64,000 nt of DNA, taken from positions 58,994 to 122,993 of the forward strand of contig CAZGMJ010000008.1 of NCBI GenBank assembly GCA_964526785.1, given 5' to 3'. This stretch comes from CAZGMJ01 sp964526785 (GTDB lineage: Bacteria; Planctomycetota; Phycisphaerae; Sedimentisphaerales; Anaerobacaceae). Below the pieces are notes generated by a model. That model ran no database searches, had not been told where the DNA came from, and worked only from the letters and a program-made list of their open reading frames with translations. Positions 1 through 9,902 of the stretch are shown here, one piece after another; the first letter of the stretch is position 1; each line of letters opens with the position of its first letter. A program made the position numbers and the translations under genes.

Positions 1-558
1 GGCGGCGTACTGACTGGTCGGATCCTGATGCGGACCAAAAACGTTGAAATAGCGAAGCGAGATGGTCTCCAGGCCGAAGACGCTGGAAAACACCGAGCAA
101 TAGTACTCGCCAACGAGTTTGCCCACCGCATACGGAGAGAGCGGCATCGGACGCATTGTCTCTTCCTTCGGCAGCGTGGGCGTATCGCCGTAGGCGGACG
201 AACTGGCGGCGTAGACGAAGCGTTTGACGCCGCTGTCGCGGGCGGCCAGCAGCATGGTAAACGTGGCGTCCACGCAATGCCGATGCGAGGCGGCCGGGTC
301 GTCCACGCTGCGCGGCACCGACGGCAGCGCACCCTGGTGGAGCACCACATCGATATCTTTGGCGGCGCGGCGGGCCACTTCGATATCTCCCATGTCCGCT
401 TCCACGAACTCGATCCTGTCCATGACGGAGGCCAGATTCTCCTTCTTTCCCGTCAGGAGGTTGTCGAGGACGCGCACGAAGCAGCCCTCGGAGACCAGTC
501 TTCTGCAGATGTTCGAGCCGATGAAACCGGCTCCGCCCGTCACAAGGAACTTATCCAT
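1..558 (-). CDS. NAD-dependent epimerase/dehydratase, 3' end cut by the window edge
   Basis: This is the N-terminal 186 residues of an extended short-chain dehydrogenase acting on nucleotide sugars. The start MDKFLVTGGAGFIGSN carries the Rossmann GxxGxxG dinucleotide-binding motif. An acidic residue follows strand 2 (VRVLDNLLTGKKEN), and LHQGALPSVPRS and SSSAYGD are present. The catalytic YxxxK appears as SPYAVGKLVGEYY, and RYFNVFGPHQDP follows. The LPSVPRS segment resembles UDP-GlcNAc/GlcNAcA 4-epimerases (WbpP/Gne type), but the exact substrate cannot be fixed from half a protein. It lies downstream of the polysaccharide export operon in the same orientation, separated by a hairpin terminator, so it probably supplies sugar precursors for the same polymer (inference). 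The reading frame is open to base 1, so the gene continues beyond the window. Confidence 0.9.
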   Translation of the reverse strand, partial: MDKFLVTGGAGFIGSNICRRLVSEGCFVRVLDNLLTGKKENLASVMDRIEFVEADMGDIEVARRAAKDIDVVLHQGALPSVPRSVDDPAASHRHCVDATFTMLLAARDSGVKRFVYAASSSAYGDTPTLPKEETMRPMPLSPYAVGKLVGEYYCSVFSSVFGLETISLRYFNVFGPHQDPTSQYAA

Positions 559-593
559 AAGTCACACCTCAAAACATCATTTTGGCGCATAAG

Positions 594-617
594 AAGGACC
601 CCACTTGCGGGGTCCTT
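594..617 (-). terminator. Hairpin terminator closing the polysaccharide export operon
   Basis: A perfect 9-bp stem (AAGGACCCC / GGGGTCCTT) with a 6-nt loop sits about 90 bases past the stop of the Wzc-type gene and before the epimerase start. On the minus strand the stem is followed by a short T-rich stretch (TTCTTATG). The U-tract is weak, so termination may be partial and some read-through into the epimerase is possible. Confidence 0.65.
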
Positions 618-705
618 CGAGAATACGTGTTACAACCTGAATCAACTCTGCGTCTCCATCGAGATGCATTCGTCTGGCAATCCCGGAAGCGGTTTACGCT
701 CCTGG

Positions 706-2940
706 TTAAGCCGGCGCTCCGGCAACCTGTGCACTTTGATACCTGCGATACGATTTGAACTGCTCGTTGAAATAGCCGCCGCGCATCGCTCTGGCACCGA
801 GGAGTACACAGCCGACAACATCGGCGCCAACCTCGTTGATCTCGCGGATGGTCCGCAGGGCGGCACCGCGATGTGTCGCAGCCGCATTGAAAACCAGCAG
901 CGTCGAATCGGCATACCGTGCGAGCACCTTGGCATCACTGACAAGCAGGACCGGCGGGCTGTCGATAACAATGTAGTCGTAGTTCTTACGCTGTTCGCTG
1001 ATCAGATCGGCCATGCGCGAACTGCCGAGCAGTTCGGTCGGATTGGACGGCAGCAAGCCGGCGTCGATCACATCCAGACCTTCGATGCCCGTGGGTCGAA
1101 TCGCCTCACGGTGACTGCACTGGCCCATGAGCAGGCTGCTCAGGCCGAAACTCGGATCCACATTTTCGGCTTCGATGCCGACAGCGTCGCCCTTCGGGAA
1201 GAGTCTTTCCGAATCGGGCTGGCGGAAATTGGCGTCGATGAAGAGGACTTTACTGTTCTCTGCAACAAACGCCGCCGCCATGTTCGCCGCAACGGATGTC
1301 TTGCCGTCACCGGCGCCTCCACTGGTCACAAGTATCGTCTTGTGCGCATCTTCGGGGCCGGATAATTTCAGATTGGCCCGGCAACGCCTGTACGATTCGC
1401 TGATGATCGAGTACGGCGCCTGTTGAACGATGTGAGCCAGATCCGTATCCTTCGCAAGATCATCTTCAGATGCATCGGGAATAACGCCCAGCAGCGAAAC
1501 CGGCAGATACTTGGCGACATCTCTCGGCGTACGGACGAGATCGTTGGCCAGTTCGAGCAGGAACGCAAGACCCGTGCCGATGAGCATACCCAATATCAAA
1601 CCGCTGGGCAACCAGAGCCACCACCGCCTCGAGACAACCTGCTGCAGAGGCCGCAAAGCATCCGCGACCTTTCGCACCTTAGGTGTAGATGGATCATCAT
1701 GCAGAATCTTCAGCTTCGCTATCTGTTCCTTGACCGCATCGAGCCGCTCGGTTCGTTCCTCAACAATCTGCTCACGCTGATCGTACTGCACGCGGGCGCG
1801 GTCCAGATCCTTCTTCTTTTCCTCGGCTTCCTTGCGGAGATTTTCCAGTTCCTCATACCGTTGCTGCAAGACAACCAAACTGTCTTTGGCATTGGAAAGA
1901 TTTGCTTGTCTGGTCTGCTCGGCGATTTCTGCCTTTCGCATCTCCCGGCGGCTTCGAATCCCGTCTATTAACTCCTGGACCTGGCGTGCTTCGCGGTGAT
2001 TCTCCCCGAACTTCGTCATCAGGCCCCGAAGCACAGACTCCTGGAAAGCGATATTCTGCGCAAGCGAAAGCATGACGGGGTCACGCTCGATTGCATACTC
2101 GATCTGATTGGTAATCGGTCCGGTAGCGAGACGTTCGAGATTTCCAATGTTGGCCCGCAACTGCTCGAGAGCCATGGTGATTTCATTCTTCTGCAATTCG
2201 AGATCGTTCAATTTGAGCGTGATTGTGTGCTGGAAGTACCGGCCGGCAGGACGTTCGAGATCCGTGATGCCGAACGCAACGCGGATATCCTCAAGGGCCT
2301 GCTGGGCTTGTCGCTTTTCATTCTGCAACTGATCTTCCTGATTGCGAAGTTGTTGCAGTCGCGAGGTAACATCACCCTGCTTGTCATCTCTTTGCGTCTG
2401 GATGAACAAGCCAACCATTTCATTGACGATCTCAGCGGCCTCGCTTGCGCGACTGGTCGTCATCGAGATCTCGACAAAGCTACTATCTCGATGTGCATAG
2501 GCTCCAAGATCTTCTTCGAGTGTATTGACCCTTTCGCGAATGGAGTCCTGCTTTTCATACCATTTGCTGTTGCGAACCGCTTCCAGCTCGAGCAGACGCT
2601 CAAGCATGTTTTGTTGCTTGATCAAATTGGCAATCGTGACGCGGTGCCCGTACAGAATGTCCTTCTGCAACTGAGGCGTTGTGATGTCCATCGGGTCTTT
2701 CTCGACCGGCGGGAGAACCTCGATGTAGGTCTTTGCGGTGTATTTGGGGAACTGCGTCTTGAGGAGGTACCAGGTTCCGCCACCGGCAATCAAGCCAAGG
2801 ATCGTAAGGATGATCACGAGCAGCATGTGCCGACGCAATATATCGAGGACTTCCTTCGGCGTCATCGTCGTATCCGCCGGGCCCCTGTGCGCAACAGGCA
2901 TGGGCCTCCTGCTGGGAATCGTTGGTCTCACATCCGCCAT
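706..2940 (-). CDS. Wzc-type polysaccharide chain-length determinant fused to a BY-kinase
   Basis: A 744-residue inner-membrane co-polymerase and tyrosine autokinase that controls polymer length and works with the Wza-type channel. The Wzz domain starts at about residue 25, with a first membrane helix at 39-60. A long periplasmic coiled-coil region (about 100-420) is rich in Glu, Gln and Arg. The second membrane helix is at 440-465 (WLWLPSGLILGMLIGTG). The cytoplasmic ATPase has Walker A GGAGDGKTS (541-549), Walker A' LFIDAN (566-571) and Walker B YIVIDSPP (656-663). The C-terminal tail holds only three tyrosines (GGYFNEQFKSYRRYQ), fewer than the tyrosine cluster of E. coli Wzc. The start is supported by GGAG eight bases upstream. 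It is the last gene of the export operon, 72 bases after the TPR gene. Confidence 0.92.
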   Translation of the reverse strand: MADVRPTIPSRRPMPVAHRGPADTTMTPKEVLDILRRHMLLVIILTILGLIAGGGTWYLLKTQFPKYTAKTYIEVLPPVEKDPMDITTPQLQKDILYGHRVTIANLIKQQNMLERLLELEAVRNSKWYEKQDSIRERVNTLEEDLGAYAHRDSSFVEISMTTSRASEAAEIVNEMVGLFIQTQRDDKQGDVTSRLQQLRNQEDQLQNEKRQAQQALEDIRVAFGITDLERPAGRYFQHTITLKLNDLELQKNEITMALEQLRANIGNLERLATGPITNQIEYAIERDPVMLSLAQNIAFQESVLRGLMTKFGENHREARQVQELIDGIRSRREMRKAEIAEQTRQANLSNAKDSLVVLQQRYEELENLRKEAEEKKKDLDRARVQYDQREQIVEERTERLDAVKEQIAKLKILHDDPSTPKVRKVADALRPLQQVVSRRWWLWLPSGLILGMLIGTGLAFLLELANDLVRTPRDVAKYLPVSLLGVIPDASEDDLAKDTDLAHIVQQAPYSIISESYRRCRANLKLSGPEDAHKTILVTSGGAGDGKTSVAANMAAAFVAENSKVLFIDANFRQPDSERLFPKGDAVGIEAENVDPSFGLSSLLMGQCSHREAIRPTGIEGLDVIDAGLLPSNPTELLGSSRMADLISEQRKNYDYIVIDSPPVLLVSDAKVLARYADSTLLVFNAAATHRGAALRTIREINEVGADVVGCVLLGARAMRGGYFNEQFKSYRRYQSAQVAGAPA

Positions 2941-3012
2941 CTTTCTTCTCCAATCAGATTCTATTGCTTAACCGGGTATCAGGCCAAAACGTCCTGACTT
3001 CTTCATACCTTC

Positions 3013-6000
3013 TTATCGAGACAAACGCTCGATGGCTTTAGTCAGACGTGCTTTGGAAGCCTCCGATAAATTGTCCGCCCCCAATTCCAGAGCCTCGCGA
3101 TATGCAGCGAGCGCCTCGGGTTTCGCACCCAATGCTTCTCGGACCATCCCAAGGTGTTCATACACTTCGGTGGGAGCGGTGGCATTATTCTGCTCATACT
3201 GCTGAACGGCGAACAGGAGCTTCTCCAGTGCCTCGCTGTTACGGCCGTTCTTGTGCAAAACGTAGGCGTAGGTATCCAGGATGCCTGCTTCATTGGGCTT
3301 GAGTGCGACCGCCTTTTCGGCATAGGCGAGTGCGTCTTTCAGCCGCTCATCGTTATCGGCCAGCATATACGCCAAATTATTGAGGACACTCGTGTTATTC
3401 GGCATTTTCTTCGCCAAACTTGCATATTCCGAAATTGCCTGCCTTAAATACTGTTTATCGGAACTTCTGTCGTAGGCAAGTGTGAGCACTTCCGCCTTCT
3501 TGACCCTGTATTTCACTTCATCCGAACTACCCGTCGGCACAAGATCGATGCACTTGTTGATCGAATCCAGCGCCTTGTTATATTCGCCGTTCATCCTGTA
3601 CAGGTTGAACAAGGTATAGTGTGCCGGCAGAGAATCGGGGTTTGATGCGAGCTTTTCCTGGCAATAACGAGCAACTTCTTCCGGCCCCAACAACAGGTAC
3701 ATACGCAGCAGCACTTCGGACGCCAGCGCTTCGTTGTTTTCAGCCGCGTCGACTGCACGGTGACAGTAGTTCACCGCCGTCTGGCGGTCGCCGAGCTTGA
3801 GCTTCGCGTGAGCCATGCGGAAGTACACAATAGGTGCGAACTCGCTGTCAATCCATTGACGCCCTTCTTCGAATACCTTCTCCAGTTTCTTGGGATACCA
3901 TCGGCCCGTTCCTTTTTCGCCCGCCCCGGAAACGAGGGCTCGCAGGTAACCGTCGAAGGCGCTGAGGTAGAGCGAATCGTTAACCAGATCGGTGGAATTC
4001 TGCGATTGATGCTGCTCGCGTCGCAAGGTGCAGGCCTTATCATACAACTGTTCAGCCTTATCGAACTGGCCGGCGCTGATTGCAAAAGAGCCGGCACGAT
4101 TAAGCCACTGCACGCTTTCGGGATAACGTTCAAGCGTATCCTCATACAGGTTCTTCAATGCGTCCCTGCGATTCAATCGTACGTATATCTGCTCCAGCAG
4201 CACTCTGGCTTCCGGCGGAGCACCCGGCTGATTAATCGTGTTCTTCAGCTCGGTAACGGCATCTTCATACAGCCTCTGCTGCATGTAGGCCTTTGCCAGG
4301 GACACCCGAGTTTGGGGGTCATCGAGCAGAGCTTTGCTCCGCTTGAGATCGTCAACTGCCTGGGCGTAATCCGCCATGAAGAATCGTATTTCACCTCTTA
4401 GTCGCCAACCGGCGGCGTTTTCCGGTTCAACCTCGATGCTGCGATTAGCCAGCTTGATGGCCTCTTCCAGCTTGCCCTTTCGCATAGCGAGCCACGCCTG
4501 CAGCAGAAGCGTACGGGTATCTTCCGGGAACTTCTCAGTGTAACTCTCGAGTTTTCGCTCCGCTTCGCTTACCAAGCCAACTTTCAGATAGGATTGAATT
4601 TCAACAAGATAGCCTGCAGAGTTGCTTCGATCCAGCGCAACGAGTTGCTCGCCGTATTTCTTCACGCCTTCGGCATCATTGGTTCGTTCAGATGCGAGCA
4701 GCAAACCAACCACGACATTACGATCCTTCGGATCTTCCTCATAGAGCTTCTCGAGCAGGGCGATCGCCTGCTCATACTGCCCCCTGTCCAGATAGTGCTT
4801 CCACAGCAGAGATTCCTCCCGGGACGCCTGGAGCAATTCCAGGGCCTTGCTGTCCTGACCTCTCGCCTGGTAGTAATCGGCATAAAGGCTCAGCATCGTT
4901 TCATCCGTAGGGTTCATCTCTCTGGCCTGCTCGAAGGCGGATCCCGCGATATCGAAAAGCACGGCCCGGCGCTGCGATTCCGCAGTGTCACGCGCGACCT
5001 GTGTAGCAAGCTTTCCAAGCTGGAGAATGTGTTCCATAGTCGGCGATATCCGAACGAGATTCTGCAGGATCGCCACGGCACGGAGAGGTTGGTCTTCAGC
5101 CACATAGGCAGCGTATAGTTCGAGCAGTTCAATGTCCTGAGGATTGAGTCTGATGGCGCCTTCCAGGGCGTTTCTTAACTCGACCTCCTGGCTGGGTGTG
5201 ACACTGCTGCCCAGCTTGACATTGCGGCGATACAGCACATCCACGAGTCCCTTGGCAATAACCGGCTCTCGCGGATTCAGCGAAGAGGCCCTCCGCATAT
5301 CGTCGAGGACAGTCATTTCATCTTTGTCCAGTGCGCTGTTGATATTGGCACGCAGCATGTACGCCCGGGAGAACACGGGGCGCTGAGTCAGACACGCATT
5401 GATGTTCGCCAGAGCACTTTCAAAGTCCTTCCTGGCCATGGCGAGTCGCGCGGCAAAAATCTGGCCGTTGCATGCATCGAGATTCTCCCGCTTGACCAGT
5501 GCGGCAATCTCTTCAGCCTTGTCCAGTTCTTTCCGGCGCAGGGCCATGTCGAACAGATATCCGGCCGCGGTGCGTCGAAACTGAATTGCCTCAGGCTGTT
5601 CGAAGATGAGAGACTCCGGATCCGCCTGCACCTGGACCGAAGCATCCAGCACTTTCTGAAATTCGGCGCGGGCCTTATCGAGAGCTCCGTCAGCGTAATG
5701 CATCTTGCCGATCTCCAGCGCACGTTGGGCCGCATCAGGGATCTTGGCCAGCACCTGCAAACGTATCTCCTTGTACCGTTCCGCTGAGACATCGGTGGGA
5801 TCTGGTTCAGCCAGACTTGCTCGGAAAACCTTCACCTCTGTGGCATCGGCGGATTGAGTGAGAAAGGCATCCAGCAGCGCACGCGCGTTTGAAACTTCAT
5901 CCTGCTCGACATAAAAGCGGGCGGCCTGAATGACGTCGGTATTTGTCAGAGAATCCGGATGGACATCAAGCATCTTCTGCACCAGCGCCGCGGCCTTACG

Positions 6001-7995
6001 CTGCAGACCGGTAAGATCGGCGCGCATGGCCTTGAGCGCGGATTCGTCAGGCTGGGCAGCCAGGGCGTCCTCATCGGCCTGCAGGACGGCCGAAGCATCG
6101 TTTTGACGTTCCTGTTGTATGATTCCCACACGCAGTTGTCGCATTCGGGCATCGAGTAGATCAAGTTGCAGTTCCAGCGCATTCGGGTCGTTCTCGTTCA
6201 TCTGCGCCAGTGCTTCTGCCGCCTGATCGAATTGCCCGGACCCGATGTCAGTCACTATGCCGAGCCTGACACTGCGATCGGTTGGCCCGAATCGCCGTTC
6301 ATACGCGTCGATATTGTCGCGCACGGATGCCCACCGACCAAACTTCAGCGCAACTTCAGCATAATCGAGCCGCGCTTCGGGTTTGAGAGTCGCTATATAC
6401 GAATTGAGAGCGTTGACCAGGAACTCCAGGACGGCGCCGTCTTCATCGCTCTGTTCGAATATGAGCGCGAGACGATAACAAAGATGCCCGAATCGCAGAT
6501 CGTTCCACGGAGGCTCGGTTGTCTTGAGAGCCCTGAGCTGGCGGTATGCGGCGTAGAGCTCGCGGACGGCGGTCCTGCGATTTCCCTTGGCCAGATCCAG
6601 CATGCCGCGCCACTGAATGACCTGCGGATTATCCTCGCTGACCTGGATTTGTTCGATGGCGTGGACGGCACTCTCGGCCTCACGCAGCCACTCCTCCCGC
6701 TCGCTGGCGGCGAGGGCGGGTGAATCCAGAATCTGTTCGATGGCGCAGTGGGCAATCAGCGAATGCAACCCGTATTTCCTCATCAGATTGGCGTACTGGT
6801 TCGGCCCTTCCGTTTCCCGGGCATTCGGCAGCGTGAGAGCATGCTTAGCGATGTCCACGGCTTTTTTCACATCTTTCGCATCCCCGTAAAGGCAATAGGA
6901 GCGATAATACAGGTTCGCAACGTGCGTCGCGTAATCGGCATCTTCCGGTTCGAGTTCCATCGCCTTTTCGGCTGCCTGGATCGCCTTTGTCATGTACTCG
7001 ATGCCCGCCTGCGGTCCGGTGACAGAAGAGTAGTCCGAACAGAATCGGGCAATAGCCCGGTATACTTCCGGACTGGCGGGAAACTTCGACCGCAATTGCT
7101 CGTACTGCGGCTCAACAGCTTCGATATTCTCGCGCGACCGCTGCCCTGAACGGTTGAGCGCATTCAATCGCATCTCGAGCAGGTTGACGTGCGCCTGGGG
7201 ATCATCCGGCACCGTTTCGACCGCACGTTCCAGCAGCGAGACCGCATCCTGGACGACTTTGTCCCGGTCGGTATAACTACCCCGAGCGGACAGCAGTTCG
7301 CCGCGCTCTATTTCCGCCTGCGCCAGATAGTAATAGGCATCAACGTTCGTCGGCTCCAACTCCAGGACGCGTTCGAAGTTCTCCAGGGCCTTCGACAGAG
7401 ACTCCTCGGGGTTCGTGGAACGCCCCGCCGCAACCAGTTCCAAATGCGCCCGACCCCGCACGAAGTATAGCAATGTACCGAGCTGATCGCTGACGGGCTC
7501 TTCCAGTATATTGCTGTATATATCCCACTGATCGGTCTTTGCATCGAGCAGGCCTCGCCGCTCCACAACCTCCAGAAACTCGGTTGCCTGTTTCTCGGCA
7601 TGTTCCCAGACGCCCGGGGCCCCGCCGCTGTTACCCACTATATAGAAGTACATCAGCCGGCTGTAGCGCGCCTCAACGTTGCCAGAGTCAATTCGAATGA
7701 TCTCATCCCAGCACCAGCGAACAAACTTCCACTGGTCGGTATCGATGTAGACGTCGGCAAGTTTGAACAGAACATCCTTGCGCAATTCATCGTTCTTAGC
7801 GTTTCCGTACGCTGAGCGCAGAAGCTGTTCGGCAGCCTTGTAGTCGTTCTCAGCTATTGCTGCTTCCGCTTCGCGCATGGCTTCTTCCGGATCCTGGCTC
7901 ATTCGCAGAATGATCCATATCGCACCCAACAGGACAACCACCAGCACGGCCGAGCCGATTAGCGCTACTTTCTTGTTCAGCCTCCTCTTTGCCAT
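3013..7995 (-). CDS. Giant membrane-anchored TPR protein of the exosortase/EPS operon
   Basis: A 1660-residue protein with one N-terminal membrane helix (residues about 9-30, VALIGSAVLVVVLLGAIWII) and then TPR-like helical repeats along nearly its whole length, for example NEALASEVLLRMYLLLG and NNTSVLNNLAYMLADN near the C terminus. There is no lipobox and no catalytic motif. Large TPR proteins are known partners in exosortase-linked polysaccharide loci (the PrsT-like family), but those are usually shorter and lipidated, so this is a relative by context rather than a sure member. It probably scaffolds the synthesis or export complex on the outer face of the inner membrane (inference). AAAAGGGG six bases before the ATG supports the start. 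It lies between the EpsI-like gene (97-base gap) and the Wzc-type gene. Confidence 0.85.
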   Translation of the reverse strand: MAKRRLNKKVALIGSAVLVVVLLGAIWIILRMSQDPEEAMREAEAAIAENDYKAAEQLLRSAYGNAKNDELRKDVLFKLADVYIDTDQWKFVRWCWDEIIRIDSGNVEARYSRLMYFYIVGNSGGAPGVWEHAEKQATEFLEVVERRGLLDAKTDQWDIYSNILEEPVSDQLGTLLYFVRGRAHLELVAAGRSTNPEESLSKALENFERVLELEPTNVDAYYYLAQAEIERGELLSARGSYTDRDKVVQDAVSLLERAVETVPDDPQAHVNLLEMRLNALNRSGQRSRENIEAVEPQYEQLRSKFPASPEVYRAIARFCSDYSSVTGPQAGIEYMTKAIQAAEKAMELEPEDADYATHVANLYYRSYCLYGDAKDVKKAVDIAKHALTLPNARETEGPNQYANLMRKYGLHSLIAHCAIEQILDSPALAASEREEWLREAESAVHAIEQIQVSEDNPQVIQWRGMLDLAKGNRRTAVRELYAAYRQLRALKTTEPPWNDLRFGHLCYRLALIFEQSDEDGAVLEFLVNALNSYIATLKPEARLDYAEVALKFGRWASVRDNIDAYERRFGPTDRSVRLGIVTDIGSGQFDQAAEALAQMNENDPNALELQLDLLDARMRQLRVGIIQQERQNDASAVLQADEDALAAQPDESALKAMRADLTGLQRKAAALVQKMLDVHPDSLTNTDVIQAARFYVEQDEVSNARALLDAFLTQSADATEVKVFRASLAEPDPTDVSAERYKEIRLQVLAKIPDAAQRALEIGKMHYADGALDKARAEFQKVLDASVQVQADPESLIFEQPEAIQFRRTAAGYLFDMALRRKELDKAEEIAALVKRENLDACNGQIFAARLAMARKDFESALANINACLTQRPVFSRAYMLRANINSALDKDEMTVLDDMRRASSLNPREPVIAKGLVDVLYRRNVKLGSSVTPSQEVELRNALEGAIRLNPQDIELLELYAAYVAEDQPLRAVAILQNLVRISPTMEHILQLGKLATQVARDTAESQRRAVLFDIAGSAFEQAREMNPTDETMLSLYADYYQARGQDSKALELLQASREESLLWKHYLDRGQYEQAIALLEKLYEEDPKDRNVVVGLLLASERTNDAEGVKKYGEQLVALDRSNSAGYLVEIQSYLKVGLVSEAERKLESYTEKFPEDTRTLLLQAWLAMRKGKLEEAIKLANRSIEVEPENAAGWRLRGEIRFFMADYAQAVDDLKRSKALLDDPQTRVSLAKAYMQQRLYEDAVTELKNTINQPGAPPEARVLLEQIYVRLNRRDALKNLYEDTLERYPESVQWLNRAGSFAISAGQFDKAEQLYDKACTLRREQHQSQNSTDLVNDSLYLSAFDGYLRALVSGAGEKGTGRWYPKKLEKVFEEGRQWIDSEFAPIVYFRMAHAKLKLGDRQTAVNYCHRAVDAAENNEALASEVLLRMYLLLGPEEVARYCQEKLASNPDSLPAHYTLFNLYRMNGEYNKALDSINKCIDLVPTGSSDEVKYRVKKAEVLTLAYDRSSDKQYLRQAISEYASLAKKMPNNTSVLNNLAYMLADNDERLKDALAYAEKAVALKPNEAGILDTYAYVLHKNGRNSEALEKLLFAVQQYEQNNATAPTEVYEHLGMVREALGAKPEALAAYREALELGADNLSEASKARLTKAIERLSR

Positions 7996-8092
7996 AAGTA
8001 ACCCCTTTTCTACGTACTGCTTCTACTGTATGAATTGCTTCTAACCACTTTTTATCCCGCAACAGTCTTCTGTTGGGGCCTGATCACGGCGT

Positions 8093-8839
8093 TCATTCGG
8101 CGTCCCCTACTGCATTTTCCCAGTCGGGCCAGTGTCGATTCTCCAATCTCGGAAGCACGACGGACAACAGCCTCTCAGCCGCGGCGGTCGCCAGTTCAAC
8201 ATCCGGCCCAATCGGACTCTGGTTGAAAACGATTTCCACCTTGGAGAAATATGCATATTCCTGGAACAGACTCCTGTTGAGTTCGAGTCGCGCGTCTTCG
8301 CGATTGCCCGCATACGTGCCGTTTACACTGAAGAAGTACAGCACGGGAAACTGTCTGTCGATAAGCCCGGGATTCTTACTGCCGAACACAAGGCACTTGC
8401 CATCAATCGTTCGCCGAATGTCGTTGGTCCGGACCTCGAAGCTCACCGGGCCGGAAGTCAGTTGCTGAAATCCTCCGCCGGTATAGCACTCCTCCGGCAC
8501 GTGCGGAACACGATCCGGCTTGCCGTAATACGTAACAAACAGCAACATCCGCTGGACCGATTCCTCCTCCGCCTCAGTATCTTCCAGAATCCACTGTATG
8601 TAGTCCTCGGTTCCAAGCGACTCGACGATTTCCTCGTTGGCGATCGGCGGTTTGGCAAGCACCTTGTACGGGCCCAACCCTCCTTCATCCAGCCTGTCTA
8701 ATGGCACCTTCAACGGCAGGGGAGTCTTTTCAATTACGCCGAATCTGCTCGTTGCCACCGCAGCAGCCGCAAGCAGAACAACGCTAATGACAAAAGCAGG
8801 CTGCAAATACACCTTCACCGGGCTCGTCTGCTTGCTCAT
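8093..8839 (-). CDS. EpsI-like exosortase-associated protein (DUF3485)
   Basis: A 248-residue protein with an N-terminal membrane anchor (residues 9-30) and a periplasmic domain. The family's hallmark, a His-x-Pro-E-x-Cys segment followed by Gly-rich residues, appears as VPHVPEECYTGGGFQ at about 106-120. The conserved LLFVTYYGKPD strand precedes it. EpsI proteins are encoded with, or fused to, exosortases in polysaccharide loci; their exact reaction is not known. The start codon overlaps the exosortase stop (TGATG) and has AGGAGG eight bases upstream inside the exosortase gene, so the two proteins are translationally coupled and probably act together. Confidence 0.85.
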   Translation of the reverse strand: MSKQTSPVKVYLQPAFVISVVLLAAAAVATSRFGVIEKTPLPLKVPLDRLDEGGLGPYKVLAKPPIANEEIVESLGTEDYIQWILEDTEAEEESVQRMLLFVTYYGKPDRVPHVPEECYTGGGFQQLTSGPVSFEVRTNDIRRTIDGKCLVFGSKNPGLIDRQFPVLYFFSVNGTYAGNREDARLELNRSLFQEYAYFSKVEIVFNQSPIGPDVELATAAAERLLSVVLPRLENRHWPDWENAVGDAE

Positions 8840-9819
8840 CAGGACTCCCTCCTTCGGACAACAACATCCGTTCGGGCGGTCTGTTCGCTCTCTTCAACAA
8901 ACAAACTTGCCATGAACCAGGCCAGCAGGCCGTACAGACCGAACGCCAGGGGAAGCATGGCGATGCCCAGAGCATCGTGGTAGATGCCGACCGTGTATTG
9001 CGGACCTATGAAAACATAGATGAAGCCCGTGGTTGAGACCCGAATGATGTTGCAGAGCACCGCAATCGGTATCGTGCTGAGCAACAGCACAATTCGCTGC
9101 CACAGGGGACGATAGTGCAGATACGCCATGGCCACGCCGAGTGCGAGGAACGCCATCAGCAAGCGCATTCCACTGCACGCTTCGGCCACATTCAGTTTGG
9201 GTTCGAGAACCTGACCATGGTGCACAATATCGATAATGACTCCGGTTACCGTCGTCTCCACACCATCGACCAGATTTAGCAGAAAACCGGCTACCTGCGC
9301 CGAAAGCGTCCGAAGCCCCATCGTATATTTGACATAGTAGCGTTGCGGAAAAGGAACGGCGAACAGAAGAAAACCTATCGGCAACCAGGTATAACGAATC
9401 AGGCGCCACCCCCCGATGAAAAGGGCTAATCCTCCGATACATCCCACAATCGATATCCGACGATAATACGCGTAGCCGGAAGGACTAATCAGATTGAGAA
9501 AATAGAACGTCAGTACCGCTATCACAAGCCCAAGCCCCACGATGCTGGGCCTGGGCCGGAGGTTGATTATCTGCTTTCGATGTTGATTGAGGAAGTGAAG
9601 GCTGAAAAGCGGAATCAGGAACCCGTGGGACCAACTGGGGTTGTGAATCCAGTCCTGCATGAGCCGGCCGAGTTCATCTCGGAACACATATGCGGCAAGG
9701 GCCGACAGAATAGCCAACTTCACGAGCGTATGGACGCCCAGATCCCGCCATTGCCGCTTCACAGCAGGCGAATGGTCCGTCTGAATTGCTGCAATGGGAG
9801 AGGCCGTACTGTCCACCAT
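8839..9819 (-). CDS. Exosortase (transpeptidase-like membrane protease)
   Basis: A 326-residue polytopic membrane protein. The exosortase catalytic triad is visible: Cys215 in EACSGMRLL, Arg260 in CNIIRVS and His281 in YHDALGIAM, all in hydrophobic helices. Exosortases are thought to cleave and anchor proteins carrying a C-terminal PEP-CTERM-type signal and are typically encoded in exopolysaccharide clusters, as here. No convincing PEP-CTERM substrate is encoded in the window. The ATG has no clear ribosome binding site, so it may depend on translation of the upstream Wza-like gene, 83 bases away. The stop overlaps the next start (TGATG). Confidence 0.92.
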   Translation of the reverse strand: MVDSTASPIAAIQTDHSPAVKRQWRDLGVHTLVKLAILSALAAYVFRDELGRLMQDWIHNPSWSHGFLIPLFSLHFLNQHRKQIINLRPRPSIVGLGLVIAVLTFYFLNLISPSGYAYYRRISIVGCIGGLALFIGGWRLIRYTWLPIGFLLFAVPFPQRYYVKYTMGLRTLSAQVAGFLLNLVDGVETTVTGVIIDIVHHGQVLEPKLNVAEACSGMRLLMAFLALGVAMAYLHYRPLWQRIVLLLSTIPIAVLCNIIRVSTTGFIYVFIGPQYTVGIYHDALGIAMLPLAFGLYGLLAWFMASLFVEESEQTARTDVVVRRRES

Positions 9820-9845
9820 ATTGAAACAAGCATCATACCAAATAC

Positions 9846-9876
9846 ATAGAACCGCGGCGCATTGCCACGGTTCTAT
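9846..9876 (-). other. Hairpin between the Wza-like and exosortase genes
   Basis: A 9-bp perfect inverted repeat (ATAGAACCG / CGGTTCTAT) with a 13-nt loop lies in the 83-base gap. It has no proper U-tract on the minus strand, so it is more likely an mRNA-stabilising or partial-attenuation element that lets the first gene be expressed more than the membrane proteins behind it (inference). Confidence 0.4.
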
Positions 9877-9902
9877 ATTTCCTGTTTGTCGCTAACACCG
9901 CC

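Noticed and set aside
28..1365. A 445-codon plus-strand frame at the left end
   Set aside because: Antisense of the epimerase and the kinase domain. It is His/Arg-rich, has no ribosome site and reads through the terminator hairpin.
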